The notes under the pieces are model-generated. The model made no database searches, was not told the DNA's origin, and was given only the letters and a program-made list of their open reading frames with translations. Source: Amorphophallus konjac (taxonomy: Eukaryota; Streptophyta; Magnoliopsida; Alismatales; Araceae). Taken from it: 64,000 bases of DNA. The translations under genes were made by a program, and so were the position numbers. The stretch lies in contig CM040118.1 in NCBI GenBank assembly GCA_022559845.1, positions 159,298,331-159,362,330 of the forward strand, in the 5' to 3' direction. Below are positions 1 through 10,178 of this stretch, piece by piece; position 1 is the first letter of the stretch; every line of letters begins with the position of its first letter.

Positions 1-1367
1 CATCTTCTCCCAGAACGTGTTGCATGGGCCGAGGTGGAGGCTTCGGCATGGTTAGCTTCTAGCGGGGCGTCGGATGCTTCTGGCTCATCATCCTCCCCGG
101 GCAAGGAAAAGAGTACCGACAGAGTGTTACATTGTACTGTCGTGACCTTCTTTCCCTTCTTGGACTTGGGTCGTCTCCTCTTCTTCTGGGAATTTGGCTT
201 TGCTAGCTCCTGCCCCCAGAAGGGTTCATTCTCAGCTTTTTCTTGTTCTGCCTCTGGCTGCTCTTTGATTTTTAATTCTTCGAGCTGTTCCCAGAGTATA
301 TAGTCTTTCATCAGCAGATGCTTGGGCTTCTTCTGCTCGTACTCATCAAGCTCATTAATATATTGCTGCAGACGCCTGGCTGCAGGGCTTACTTCTTTAT
401 GTGTAGGGAGGGGAGTTTGTTTCCTCCGGTTGTGAGTAGGGATCCGGATGACTGGTCCAGTCTTAGTTGTATGCCATATTGGCTTTATCGGAGGCGGCTC
501 GGGCCTTGGGGTAACACCCCGGATAACTGCTCCGCTGGTACTGGCTACAGGAGTCTTCTTTCTGCTTTTTATGGGTATCATCTGCCATCCTTCCTGATCT
601 TTATGTGGGGTGAGGAAGCAAGCTTCATAGGTATGCCTGGTGCATTCTTCAACGGCTTCCTTGGGCAGCTGTTGGTAGACTGAGATCATATTGGCAGCCA
701 TTCTCCAGGGTGGAGGCTCATGTGGATGGGGCGGCTTTACCTGATAATCTCCCAGCTGCAGCTCACCTTTCTTGACCATTCCTTCCATGATATCTTTGAA
801 GACATAACAATCTTCAATTGCGTGCCCCAGCGCACGGTGAAATGGACAGAACAGCGGATCATCTTTCTTTGCTGCATCTGCTGGTCTTTTGGGTTCAGGC
901 AATGTTACCTTATTGAACTTGTATGCCCAGTTGAACAGTGCGGCCGTCTTATCTTTTGGGAAGGAATATGCTTTTCTCATCTTGTCTCTCAGAGAGACTT
1001 TATCTTTTCTTTCTGCTGTATCTGCCAGCGGGGGAGCTTCATCTGCCCCTTTCTTCCCCTTCTGTTGCTCGAAGGTTCTGAAATCGACGGTGTTGGCCTC
1101 AGAGTGTGATGGCCGTCGCTCATTGGATTTTCCCTTCGGCATGGTGGGGACATTGGCGGTCGGACGCTTGGACAAGAACGTCTCGACTTCTGCCACTATA
1201 TTGTTCAGTCGGTCAAATGTTCTGGCATCTGCACCGATCATTTTTTCTAGCACCTCCCTCCTGAGGCTCTGCTTGCATATCTGCACCGCATCTTCTTGAT
1301 GAGGAGGTCTTCGGCATCTCATGGCTAAGTTCCTCCACCTTTTGATGTAGTCCAGTGCAGTTTCATC
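1..1367 (-). pseudogene. Ty3/Tat-type gag, C-terminal part with zinc-knuckle-like motif (runs off left edge)
   Basis: Reading the minus strand in the frame that follows the stop at 1368-1370, the sequence stays open to the window edge. It begins DETALDYIKRWRNL, the continuation expected after a retrotransposon Gag capsid domain. Around 860-790 it reads CPFHRALGHAIEDC, a Cys/His cluster of the kind that takes the place of the nucleocapsid knuckle in plant Tat/Ogre-lineage Gag proteins. A lysine- and glutamate-rich tail follows. Gag would package the element RNA in cytoplasmic particles. Protease and polymerase would lie beyond the left edge. The frame is separated from the capsid part by a single in-frame TAA, so this copy is probably dead unless that stop is read through. 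Confidence 0.75.
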
Positions 1368-1889
1368 TTACTTCTGCCTGGTTGCATATAGCTCTGCTAT
1401 CGTGATTTCCCTTTCCGTGACATGAAATCTGTCGCGGAATTTTCTCTGCATATCAGGCCAATCAACCACTGACCCAGCTGGCAGGCTTGAGTACCATTCA
1501 AAGGCCAACCCAGTGAGGGATGAGCCAAAGAACTTGAGCAGATAAGCTTCATCGACTGCTAGGTCACCCATGATTGTAGTGTAGTAGGCTATATGCTCCC
1601 TAGGGGAGCCTTGGCCATTAAATTTCTCGAACTTCGGCGGCTTACTGACGCCTGGGGGTAGTCTCTTGGCAGCATACTGGGGAAGATACGGTACCTTGTA
1701 CACATCATAGGTACCAGCATCACTACCAGTCTTTTCTGACAGCTTCATTTCCACAATTCTTTCAATCATCTGCTTGTGGGCTACAGCTGGATCTATGTCT
1801 TCTGGAAAGAAGTGAGCTTGTTGCTGGCTGTGAGGAGTTGTCATCACAGTGGCGCCCAAGATGGGCGCGGTAGGCTGTGTCTGAGACAC
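1368..1889 (-). CDS. Ty3/Tat-type Gag capsid domain (fragment of a broken gag)
   Basis: This 173-codon open stretch carries a retrotransposon Gag (PF03732-like) domain. The core runs from about residue 70, with FNGQGSPREHIAYYTT, LKFFGSSLTGLAFEWYSSLP and FRDRFHVTEREITIAELYATRQK in order. The spacing matches the plant capsid pattern (target-binding start, FxxSLxGxAxxWY, FxxRF, then a RWR motif downstream after the stop). It is the middle of a longer gag. The upstream part is in the next open stretch on the same strand, and the downstream part follows the TAA at 1368-1370. The product would be structural, forming virus-like particles. The fragmented state makes function unlikely. Confidence 0.8.
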   Translation of the reverse strand: MSQTQPTAPILGATVMTTPHSQQQAHFFPEDIDPAVAHKQMIERIVEMKLSEKTGSDAGTYDVYKVPYLPQYAAKRLPPGVSKPPKFEKFNGQGSPREHIAYYTTIMGDLAVDEAYLLKFFGSSLTGLAFEWYSSLPAGSVVDWPDMQRKFRDRFHVTEREITIAELYATRQK

Positions 1890-1895
1890 AGAGGG

Positions 1896-3771
1896 CTAAG
1901 CTACTGTTTGCTGTGGAATAGGTTGGCTCGGTGTCTTGCCCTTATCAGCTAGGAGAGGGTTAGCTGGGATAGCCGTCTCTGCTGAGCTGGATGTCTGCCC
2001 CGCAGGTTCAGCTTGCTTTGAGGCTGATGTAGCTTCATGTCTCTCATTGAGCTGCCTTCGGAGAGCACTGATCTCCTGCTGGTATCTTCTGAACATCATC
2101 TGGACCATAGGATCCAAGGCTGATGGGATTTGCATATCTTCAAAAGTCCCTTCAGCATCATCAATAAGGGGATTGTCCTCATCCTCTATCGTCACCACAT
2201 TGACTGTCATGGTGGTGATCTTGCGGGCTTCATCATATTTCTTCATCTTATCTTTTGCGGCCTGGCCTCTTCTTGTGACAGGACCAGGTCTAGTAGCCAA
2301 CCTGAGCAGTTCATCTGGCCGAGTTGGTAGTATATCTTGCCCCCTGACAAGTCTAGCCATGTTACAGGCGAAGATTTGCATTTTTTCTTTCCGCCTGTAG
2401 ACCTTTCTTTTCACCTGGTCAGGATATTTCAGCCGGTCAAAGACCGATATTCTTTCTTTGGCTTCTTCCCGGTACAGGTCTTCTTTGTCATATCCGGCCC
2501 TAAGACCTTCTTCATAGGGATTTGAATCGGAGGAAGAGGCTCCGATCATCGTTTCTCGAAGTGTTTCTTCTTTTTCTTCACCTCTGGTGCCCAAGGCACG
2601 GGATAGTCTTTGTTGACCGAGGGCAGAGCTCCCCAGGTAGTGGAAGTAGTCTTGGACTATCTGCTTCATCTCTTCAGAATTGTGCCTCTGTGGCTCATGC
2701 TGGAGCATTAGTCTTTCCTGGCTTCTCTGCTGATAGGCCAGTCTTGTTACCTGAGCATTCAAATGCTCGGCTTTGGAATATTTGAACAAGTCGGCCTGTC
2801 TGGCACAGGCCCTCGGTCTTCTTGGGATGGCGACCGTGACTGGTTCGCTCATTCCCACATTGCCGTTTCGGCAGCAGTTGACAGCAGCATCATATTTCTT
2901 TCTTTGCCATCTTCTGCCCCCAGCCCTGGGACGGGTGACAGTAAGGTCTTCCTTCCTCTCATCCCTTCTGCCCCTCATCATGGGGCGAGCAGCAGTCAAA
3001 ATTTCTTTCTTCATCATTTCTCTCATCTCTTCTGCCCCAGGCTTTGGGGCGAGCAGCAACAGCATTTCTTGTCTCTTTTCCCTCTCTTCTTCGGCTTTCT
3101 GCCCTGAAGCGGGCAACAACATCTTCAGCAGCCTTCTCCTCATCTCGAGCTGGAACCCAGCTCTGAATCCTCTTCGGTCGCCAGACCTGTTTGTATTTTG
3201 CTGGCTTGGGCGCCAGCGGCTTCCTCTCATCAGCCTCCCAATTGGCCTGCCTGGCGGCCAGAGTCTGGAATCTGTTGGTAGTGGGCACCATCGGGATGAT
3301 CACGTCCGGCTTGACCTCCCTTGGGTAACCATTCATGTTTGCCCGAACACCTCCAATCATCATGGTCTTTCCGGAGTTGGAAAGACGACGGTCAACAGCA
3401 TCATACCGGGTCCTCCGGTTGGTTCTTCTCCCCTTCTGAGCAGCAGCAGGGACCATGCCCCTTTTTTGGACATGATGGACATAGCAGGCGACGGCCGTGG
3501 GGACCGTTTTCTCTGGTAAGATATTCTTCTGGTCAGTGATCTTCACCGGGGCACTTGCAGCAGTGCCTTGCTCATTGTCATCGACCTGCAGAAGGTCAGT
3601 GAAGACGACGCCCAAGCAGTTGGGCAGCCTAACGGCAGGCGGCATCGATCCGAACGCGAGAGGTACCGCCAGGTAGCCTTCTCGCACATGCATGTCAATC
3701 GGCTGCTGGTCGAAGCAGACGGACATGATTCCGGCTGTCATTGCAGATTCCTGAAAATAAGGAAAGTACAC
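1896..3771 (-). pseudogene. N-terminal extension of Tat-type gag, split over two frames
   Basis: Two overlapping minus-strand open stretches (3771-2959 and 3230-1896) together cover the region between the element leader and the capsid domain. They overlap by about 270 bp in different frames, so a frameshift is likely. The first begins near MTAGIMSVCFDQQPIDMHVREGY. The second is rich in Arg, Glu and Lys, with coiled-coil-like stretches such as EEMKQIVQDYF and RRYQQEISALRRQLNERHEA, then a Pro/Ser/Gln-rich linker before the capsid part. Long N-terminal extensions ahead of the capsid are usual for Tat/Ogre elements. I recognise no enzymatic motif. The frame change and the downstream stop mark it as degenerate. 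Confidence 0.6.
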
Positions 3772-3952
3772 AGAATCAGAATTTTGAGGGGGGCCCGCTG
3801 GGCCTCCTACTTTAGCGTAAAGATGAAGGGAGACTCAGTCCCACCGGGCGTGCCAGACTTGTTTGACACATTTTTTTTCTTTATTATTTTAATCCTTATG
3901 TTTTATTTTATCTTCTTGGTTCATTGATTTATTGGCGTGCCAGTCACCGAAG
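3772..3952 (-). other. Retrotransposon untranslated leader between LTR and gag
   Basis: On the minus strand this stretch holds TCTGGCACGCCCGGTGGGAC (about 3866-3847), a phrase I associate with the leader just before gag in plant Tat-type elements. A second TGGCACGCC occurs near 3942-3934, next to the presumed LTR end, and may belong to the primer-binding site. I cannot match it to a particular tRNA, so the PBS is left uncalled. An A/T-rich tract lies between the two. Confidence 0.45.
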
Positions 3953-4539
3953 TGACGATTTCATTGTGCACTCGATCTGACTTGGTCAGTCGATTGTGAA
4001 GTCCGAGTCGGGACCAGAAGTCCGTCATACCATAAAGGCTATGACGTTAATTACGCCCTTCCAAGGAAGAACAACCCTTGATTAAACGCTAAAGGTAGGA
4101 GGCCTCGAGAGGCAAACATATATTCATGTGCGCAAATGGAACTTCATACCGAAGCCAGGAAGGCGGGCAAGATAACAACATCAACCATAGAAACAGATGA
4201 TATCGTTAGGTCAGCGATTCAAAGACCGGGCTTAGGGGGGAAGGAGGATCTCAGTCACAGGTAGACTGAGCCGTGACCATGATGGGGTTTAAAGCATCGA
4301 TCGGTATTTCGACAGCATTTCTCCTTAATCTGGATTATGCCCAGGGAGAAATAGGCTATCACCCACGGAATGCAGGGATGAAAGCCGGGAGAAAGAGAGA
4401 GGCCATACCTCCCTACCCATATGTATATATATATGCCATGGGGCAATGTTTGATATTCCCTATAGAAGCCGGCGGAACTCATGCAATGGCAGAGTCCTCC
4501 CGAGCTAAAGGGGTTACTCATCAATGCAGTTCAAGTGTA

Positions 4540-5880
4540 CATAGGTTCCCGGCGTGAAGGCAAGATGGCCGAGGTTCCCGACATGCCAACTGGAGAGCTT
4601 CTCGGCGCGAAGGGGAGATGGCCAGGAGTATTCTCGGCCTGGTTGAAGGGAGGAGGAAAAGGATCTCGGCACAGCTGAAGAGGAAGAGGAGCTCTCGGCG
4701 CGCTGACAAGAGGGCCAGGGGGGATTTTCTCGGCGTGAGGGTTCCCGGCGCGCCCAGGGCCGCGCCGGGAGCCATAGCGCCGAGAGAGTGTTGGTGTTCT
4801 GGCGCCGTGAGGACCCGAAAGGGGTTCCGGAGGCTCTGCTTTGGGTTTCTTGGCGATGCAGGACAAGCCAGATAGGTTCTATGAAATCAAAGTGGATCAG
4901 TTCATCAAATCTGAGCTGGATTAGATTTGGGCTTTACAGAAGTATCATGATAGAAGAGGGATTTAGGAAGACTAGGGTCGAGGGAAACCCTGTCACCATT
5001 ATCATGCAGAGCCCGGGGGACAACCTGATGTCGACCTTCATCTTCATGAGAGAATTTTGGCAGCACCTCCCCTGGACCGAGCATTTGCCAGAGAATGGTA
5101 TAGGCTGACATCCACGGAGTGCCGGGATGAAAGTCGGAAAATGAGTGAGCACTAAGGCTCGAAGAGACTATCCATGTCTCTGGCATCGGTCACTATTCCC
5201 CTTCTCGGAGACTGACGAAACTCATGTAGAGACAGGGTTCGTCAGACCCACGGGGTGGCATGTGAATCCTGTTAGGGACCTCAGAATATAGGGGAGGTCA
5301 ATCCCCAGTTAATTTATCCCCTAGGGTGCATATGACGACTCATGAACGCCCCAGAATAAATGGACGAAGAGGCCAAAGGAGTGGACGAAGGAGAGGCCCT
5401 CAGCATGGTTTTCGTTGGCAAGAAGATGGCTCTCGGCGTGGGATTATAGGTTGGCCAAGGGGGGTTCTCGGCACGGGTTTAAACTGGCCAGAGGGGGTGC
5501 TCTCGGCATGGGTTTAAATTGGCCAGAGAAGGAAGGAGGGAGGCTCCCGGCGTGGCTTCAAATGCGAAAGAAGGCAGGAGGGAGGCTCCCGGCGTGGCTC
5601 CAAATGCAACAGAAGGCAGGAGGGAGGCTCCTGGCGTGGAGGCTTCTCGGTGCGCTCCTCATCGCGCCGGGAGGCTGGCGCCGAGAGTCCAAAGGCAAGG
5701 GGAAGGTCTCGGCCAGGGGCTTCCCGGCGCGCCCATTACCACGCCGGGAAGGTGGTGCCGGGAAGCGGAGAGCTGGGGGGTTCACGTGGAAGTGGCCTGG
5801 AGAGACTTTTGTCGGTTTGCTAAAGAAGGAGGTCTCTCGGCAGCGTAGTTCTCGGCGGGGAATGTTGCACGCCGAGAGGA
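4540..5880. repeat. GC-rich hairpin cluster with CTCGGCG / CGCCGAG arms
   Basis: The block repeats TCTCGGCG, CCCGGCG and their complements many times. The best hairpin is at 4743-4770: arm TCCCGGCGCG, 8-base loop, arm CGCGCCGGGA, a perfect 10-bp stem. It is nested inside a second stem formed by TCTCGGCG (4728-4735) and CGCCGAGA (4778-4785). Another pairs 5851-5857 with 5870-5876. Three tandem units GGGAGGCTCC(C/T)GGCGTGG at about 5548-5640 lie between. The base composition is far more GC-rich than the surrounding LTR. Confidence 0.65.
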
Positions 5881-6952
5881 TGGAATTGCTACAGGGTTTC
5901 ATGATTTGCAGAGCTCAAACGATGCTCTGTTTGGGGATTTTATGAGATTTCTGGCTCAGATTGAGGCTGGATTTAGAGTGTAAGCGAGAGATTACACAGA
6001 TATGGGTTTGATTTGCCAAAGATGGGCTGGGTTCAAAGGGGAATCGAAGAAATCATTATAGGATGGGGTTCTGAATCGTCATATCATTATTGACCCTCAG
6101 GGGCTCATTTGCTGGCATCTTTGGTCGCCTGGGAGCCAAGAGATGGCCATCTCTGACCCCAGGGGCGACCCTGATGTAATTGTTCGGACTGGAGCCAGAT
6201 TAGAAACCATCGGTATTAATTTATTGAAGCAGCTTACTTACTCCTGTGAGAAGAGGATCTCGAGCAAACCCTCGGAGTTACTGCCAATATCGGTAGCAGA
6301 CTGTCCCAGAAGCCAAGAGATGGTCTGTCTCTGGCCCTAGGGCAAGCCTGGGAAACTTTATGCAAACGATGATGAATCGTAGAGGGACATCGGCTCATTT
6401 AGAATGACATTTATTCTACTGCAGACAATTGAGCCCGAAGACCCACCGGGGAATCGGACGCACTTCAGTTGGACTTAAAATGAAAACATATAAAGGAAAA
6501 TCATAGCAGCAGACGGAGAGATAGCGGGCAAGTACTTCAATCGCCTAGCGCCCAAACGGGCCACTGGAGCATTTCATACAATCACACATTCCGGGACTCA
6601 CCCGAGCCACATAGAGGGAATGGAGGAAAGGGAGATGAATGGCGGTCGGGATATCCCGGTTATCACCAACAAATCGAGATAAGACTCGCATGGTTACATA
6701 AAGAAGAAAACAGAAACAGAGAAGATGAAAAAAGGGGGGGGGAGGGCGGAGCATTGACTCCTCTCCCTCCCCGGCTGCCCACCTTGAGCTTCTGCTCCTT
6801 CGTCTCTTCTCAGATATTCCTTCGCTTCTTCGAGTCTCTCCTCCTGGAGCTCTCCTTTTCTTTTTCTCTTCTCTCTTTTTGTTCTTCTATTCTGTGTTTT
6901 CTTGTGTGTCTCTCCTCTGCCTCTCTTTTTTTTTCTTGTTCGAAGGGAGGGG

Positions 6953-6960
6953 TTTTTATA
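6953..6960 (-). promoter_or_regulatory. TATA box of the Tat-element LTR
   Basis: The minus strand reads TATAAAAA, followed downstream by a long purine-rich strand (6950-6740) typical of an LTR transcript start. It is the only strong TATA-like site correctly placed in this LTR. Confidence 0.5.
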
Positions 6961-7809
6961 AGCGTTTTCCCCCTCTCGGTAGGCTTCATCACGGCGTGAA
7001 GAAGGCAGCTTCCCGGCGCGCCTCTTTCAATCGGGGAGGCCTCCCGGCGCCAGAGGGCATGGCTTCCTGCCTTCAACTTCTCGGCGCCACCCTTTGGGCT
7101 TCAGCAAGTGCCTCTCGGCGCCATTCTCTAGAGCTCATTCGGCAGGCCCATTCAGGGCTTTTAAACTTCATATGCACTTCGACCTCTCTTAGTTCTTCCA
7201 GTATATCTTCCAGAACCGAGGAAGGCCATCTAGTGGTGACATAGCTTCTATTTCATAGATTTTCATCAGTCTGCAGACAGGGGTTTCATCAGTCCGTAGA
7301 CAGGGATTTCATCAGTATTGCCATCTGAATGGTGACAAAACCGGGTATTATCTTATCGATATCGTCACTTGAATGGTGACGAGCTCGGACATCAGCTTTA
7401 GTCTGGAAAGACTTCAGCCGGGTGTATAGTCTGTGGAGACGATTCTTCTTGTGTTTTGACTTTGCAAAAGCCTTTACAATCTTCATCTGCCGGCACCGGC
7501 TTCATCCTTATCTTTTATCACATCTATCAATAAGCCGACATCTGGCCTATGCTGACATGTCATCTGTGGGCTCTTGGATGTAATAGTAACATAGCTCTTA
7601 GTAAAAGTGTGCTAGGAGGTCCCATCAGTCGAGTGACTGCTGCTTTATCAGTGTTGTCGTCTGAATAATATCGGCACCGGGTATCGATTTGGCCGACAAA
7701 GGCTTCAGCCGGGTAAAAGGTTGGCAGACTTCATCATTGGCCTTTCACCGTTGGTCTGATCCTCTTTTCAACTGTGCTTTCACCCTTGTTCATTTTCAAG
7801 GCGTCAACA

Positions 7810-8640
7810 GTGCCCTCCCACCACCTGTCCCGACGCCACCCCCACCAGCTGTCGCTACAGGTATATCTATTTTAATTTTCAGTAACGTGCTGCATTTACT
7901 TATGGAAATTAATGCTTTCCCACCTATATATGTATTTCTTTGAATTTCTAGCAAAATATTCATTTATCTAATGTGAATTAATTCTTACAGGTCCTAGTGC
8001 CCTCCCACCACCTGTCCCGACGCCACCCCCACCAGCTGTCGCTACAGGTATATCTATTTTAATTTTCAGTAACGCGCTGCATTTACTTATGGAAATTAAT
8101 GCTTTCCCACCTATGTATTTCTTTGAATTTCCAGCAAAATATTCATTTATCTAATGTGAATTAATTCTTACAGGTCCTAGTGCCCTCCCACCAGCTCCCG
8201 CTACAGGTATATCTATTTTAATTTTCAGTAACGTGCTGCATTTACTTATGGAAATTAATACTTTCCCACCTATGTATTTCTTTGAATTTCCAGCAAAATA
8301 TTCATTTATCTAATGTGAATTAATTCTTACAGGTCCTAGTGCCCTCCCACCAGCTCCCGCTACAAGTATATCTATTTTAATTTTCAGTAACGTGCTGCAT
8401 TTACTTATGGAAATTAATGATTTCCCACCAAAATATTCATTTATCTAATGTGAATTAATTCTTACAGGTCCTAGTGCCCTCCCACCAGCTCCCGCTACAG
8501 GTATATCTTTTTTAATTTTCAGTAACGTGCTGCATTTAATTATGGAAATTAATGATTTCCCACCAAAATATTCATTTATCTAATGTGAATTAATTCTTAC
8601 AGGTCCTAGTGCCCTCCCACCACCTGTCGCTACAGGTATA
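7810..8640 (+). repeat. Tandemly amplified proline-rich mini-exons with their introns
   Basis: Six copies of one exon-plus-intron unit lie in tandem. The exons are at 7810-7860 (5' part lost), 7991-8047, 8174-8206, 8333-8365, 8468-8500 and 8603-8635. Each later one starts after TTCTTACAG and is followed by GTATATC. Full exons are 57 or 33 nt, all multiples of three and flanked by phase-1 splice sites. They encode GPSALPPPVPTPPPPAVAT or the shortened GPSALPPAPAT / GPSALPPPVAT. The introns (about 100-130 bp) are nearly identical, with two lengths differing by an internal deletion. Copy 4 has A instead of G as the last exon base. A seventh, decayed copy precedes 8724. Confidence 0.85.
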
Positions 8641-10178
8641 TCTATTTTAATTTTCAGTAACATGTTGCATTTACTTATGAAAATTGGTTCTTACAACCCT
8701 CCCACCACTTCTGACTTCTACAGGCCCCCCCCACCACTCAGCAGCCAGTTGACGATGCCAGCAGTCATCACGAGGGAGGCACTGTCCATGATGGACGTCG
8801 CCCCTGTTGGATCTCCGGGTATATTTATAAGGCTAGTTTACATTCATTAATTATTAGCGGTAAGTTTCTAATATGAAGACTTTGACATTTGCAATTGCAT
8901 GAAAAAATTAGAACCTTGCACCGCTGTCCATCATGCTATTAGCCTAGTAATGGCACATGTGCCCGGGCCACATTTATCTTACAAAGAATTTCCGATGGGC
9001 GTCCGCGATTCATTGTTCGACATGTTCTTAGTAAGTAACTATGTCATTTAATTCAAGTCTTTTCCAAACTCATTTCACAACAGTCTATTAATTGTGAAGC
9101 TTAATTCATTTACAGCGGACTTATCGATTCACTGGTGGACATGATGCGGCACGATGTCGTTCTGGCTGGGAGTCCACTGTGAAGACAAATTATCGAAAGA
9201 GAGTATATGCGGCTCAGAAGAAGGCCCAAAAAATTGCTGGTGGGAGTGAAGACCGACAGCTGTGGAAGGAGCACCGTCCTCTATGGATGAGGAAGGAGGA
9301 TTGGGAGATACTATGTGACAAATTTGCCGACCCCAAGTGGATAGAAAAGTCCCAAAAGACCAAATCAAATAGGGCGTCACAGCCGGAGGCAAATTTGCAT
9401 ACATGTGGGTCCGTCTCTTTTGCGACTCATAAAAATAAAATGGTAAGTAATGTTTCAAATCTTCTTACATTTTATTAACATATATGATAATTTTTTACTA
9501 TGAACTATATAACAGGCTGTGGAGCTTAATCGAGCTCCGACGTTCCTCGAGGTGTTCGACAGAACACACAAAAAGAAGGCGACAGGTCAATTTGTGAGTA
9601 CGAAAGCTCGTTCAATCGCGGTAAGTTTATCTTCATGTGCAACTTCTACCGTTCATTTAATTCAGATTGAATCATATGAAATTGACTTATTATTTTATTT
9701 TATTTGTAGGAAACATATTGCAGAGCTGTGACAGAGAAGTACGGGGAGGGAGAGGGGGCGTAGCCAGACTTGGATCCGGCAGAATGGGTGGCCACAGCTG
9801 GTGTACCGAAGAAGGGCCGAATATATGGTTTTGGGGACAGCATGGACTCTAGCGCGGTGATATCATCGTGTGCGATTTCAAACTCTGCCCAAACCAGTAC
9901 TTCTGCCTTCAGTATACCTCATTTTTCCCCCAGTACTTCTGGTAGCGACGTCAGAGACATCGTCCGATCCGAGATGTCTAGCCAGATTTCTGATTTGCAG
10001 CTGCAGATGCAGCGGCAGTTCCGAGAGGAGATGTCTACCCAGCAGTCTACCATGCTACAGGCACTCACTGCCCTGCTCTCCCAAGCGGGAATTCTCCCTC
10101 ATGCATCCACCACCACGGCACAAGCGGCACAGGTGATTCTTTTCCATGGGTCTTTTCTATGGGTTCAGTTTATATGAG

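Larger units (their letters stand above)
3953..7809 (-). mobile_element. 5' LTR of the Tat-type Ty3 element (about 3.9 kb)
   Basis: The LTR lies upstream of gag on the minus strand. Its outer end is placed at 7809/7810, where the minus strand reads TGTTGACGCCTTG. This is exactly where the flanking CACTA exon resumes its repeated phrase, so the element is inserted in that exon (adjoining 5 bp GTGCC is the likely target duplication; its twin is outside the window). The inner end (about 3953, TGACGATTTC on the plus strand) is approximate. Inside are a minus-strand TATA box near 6957 and a purine-rich transcribed leader. GC-rich blocks full of CTCGGCG and its complement CGCCGAG occur at 4.54-5.88 and 7.0-7.13 kb. 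LTRs of several kb are normal for Tat/Ogre elements. The partner LTR is not in the window. Confidence 0.6.

Noticed and set aside
5326..5945. Plus-strand frames rich in Gly/Arg/Ala within the Tat-type LTR
   Set aside because: They follow from the CTCGGCG-type repeats; the LTR is transcribed from the other strand.
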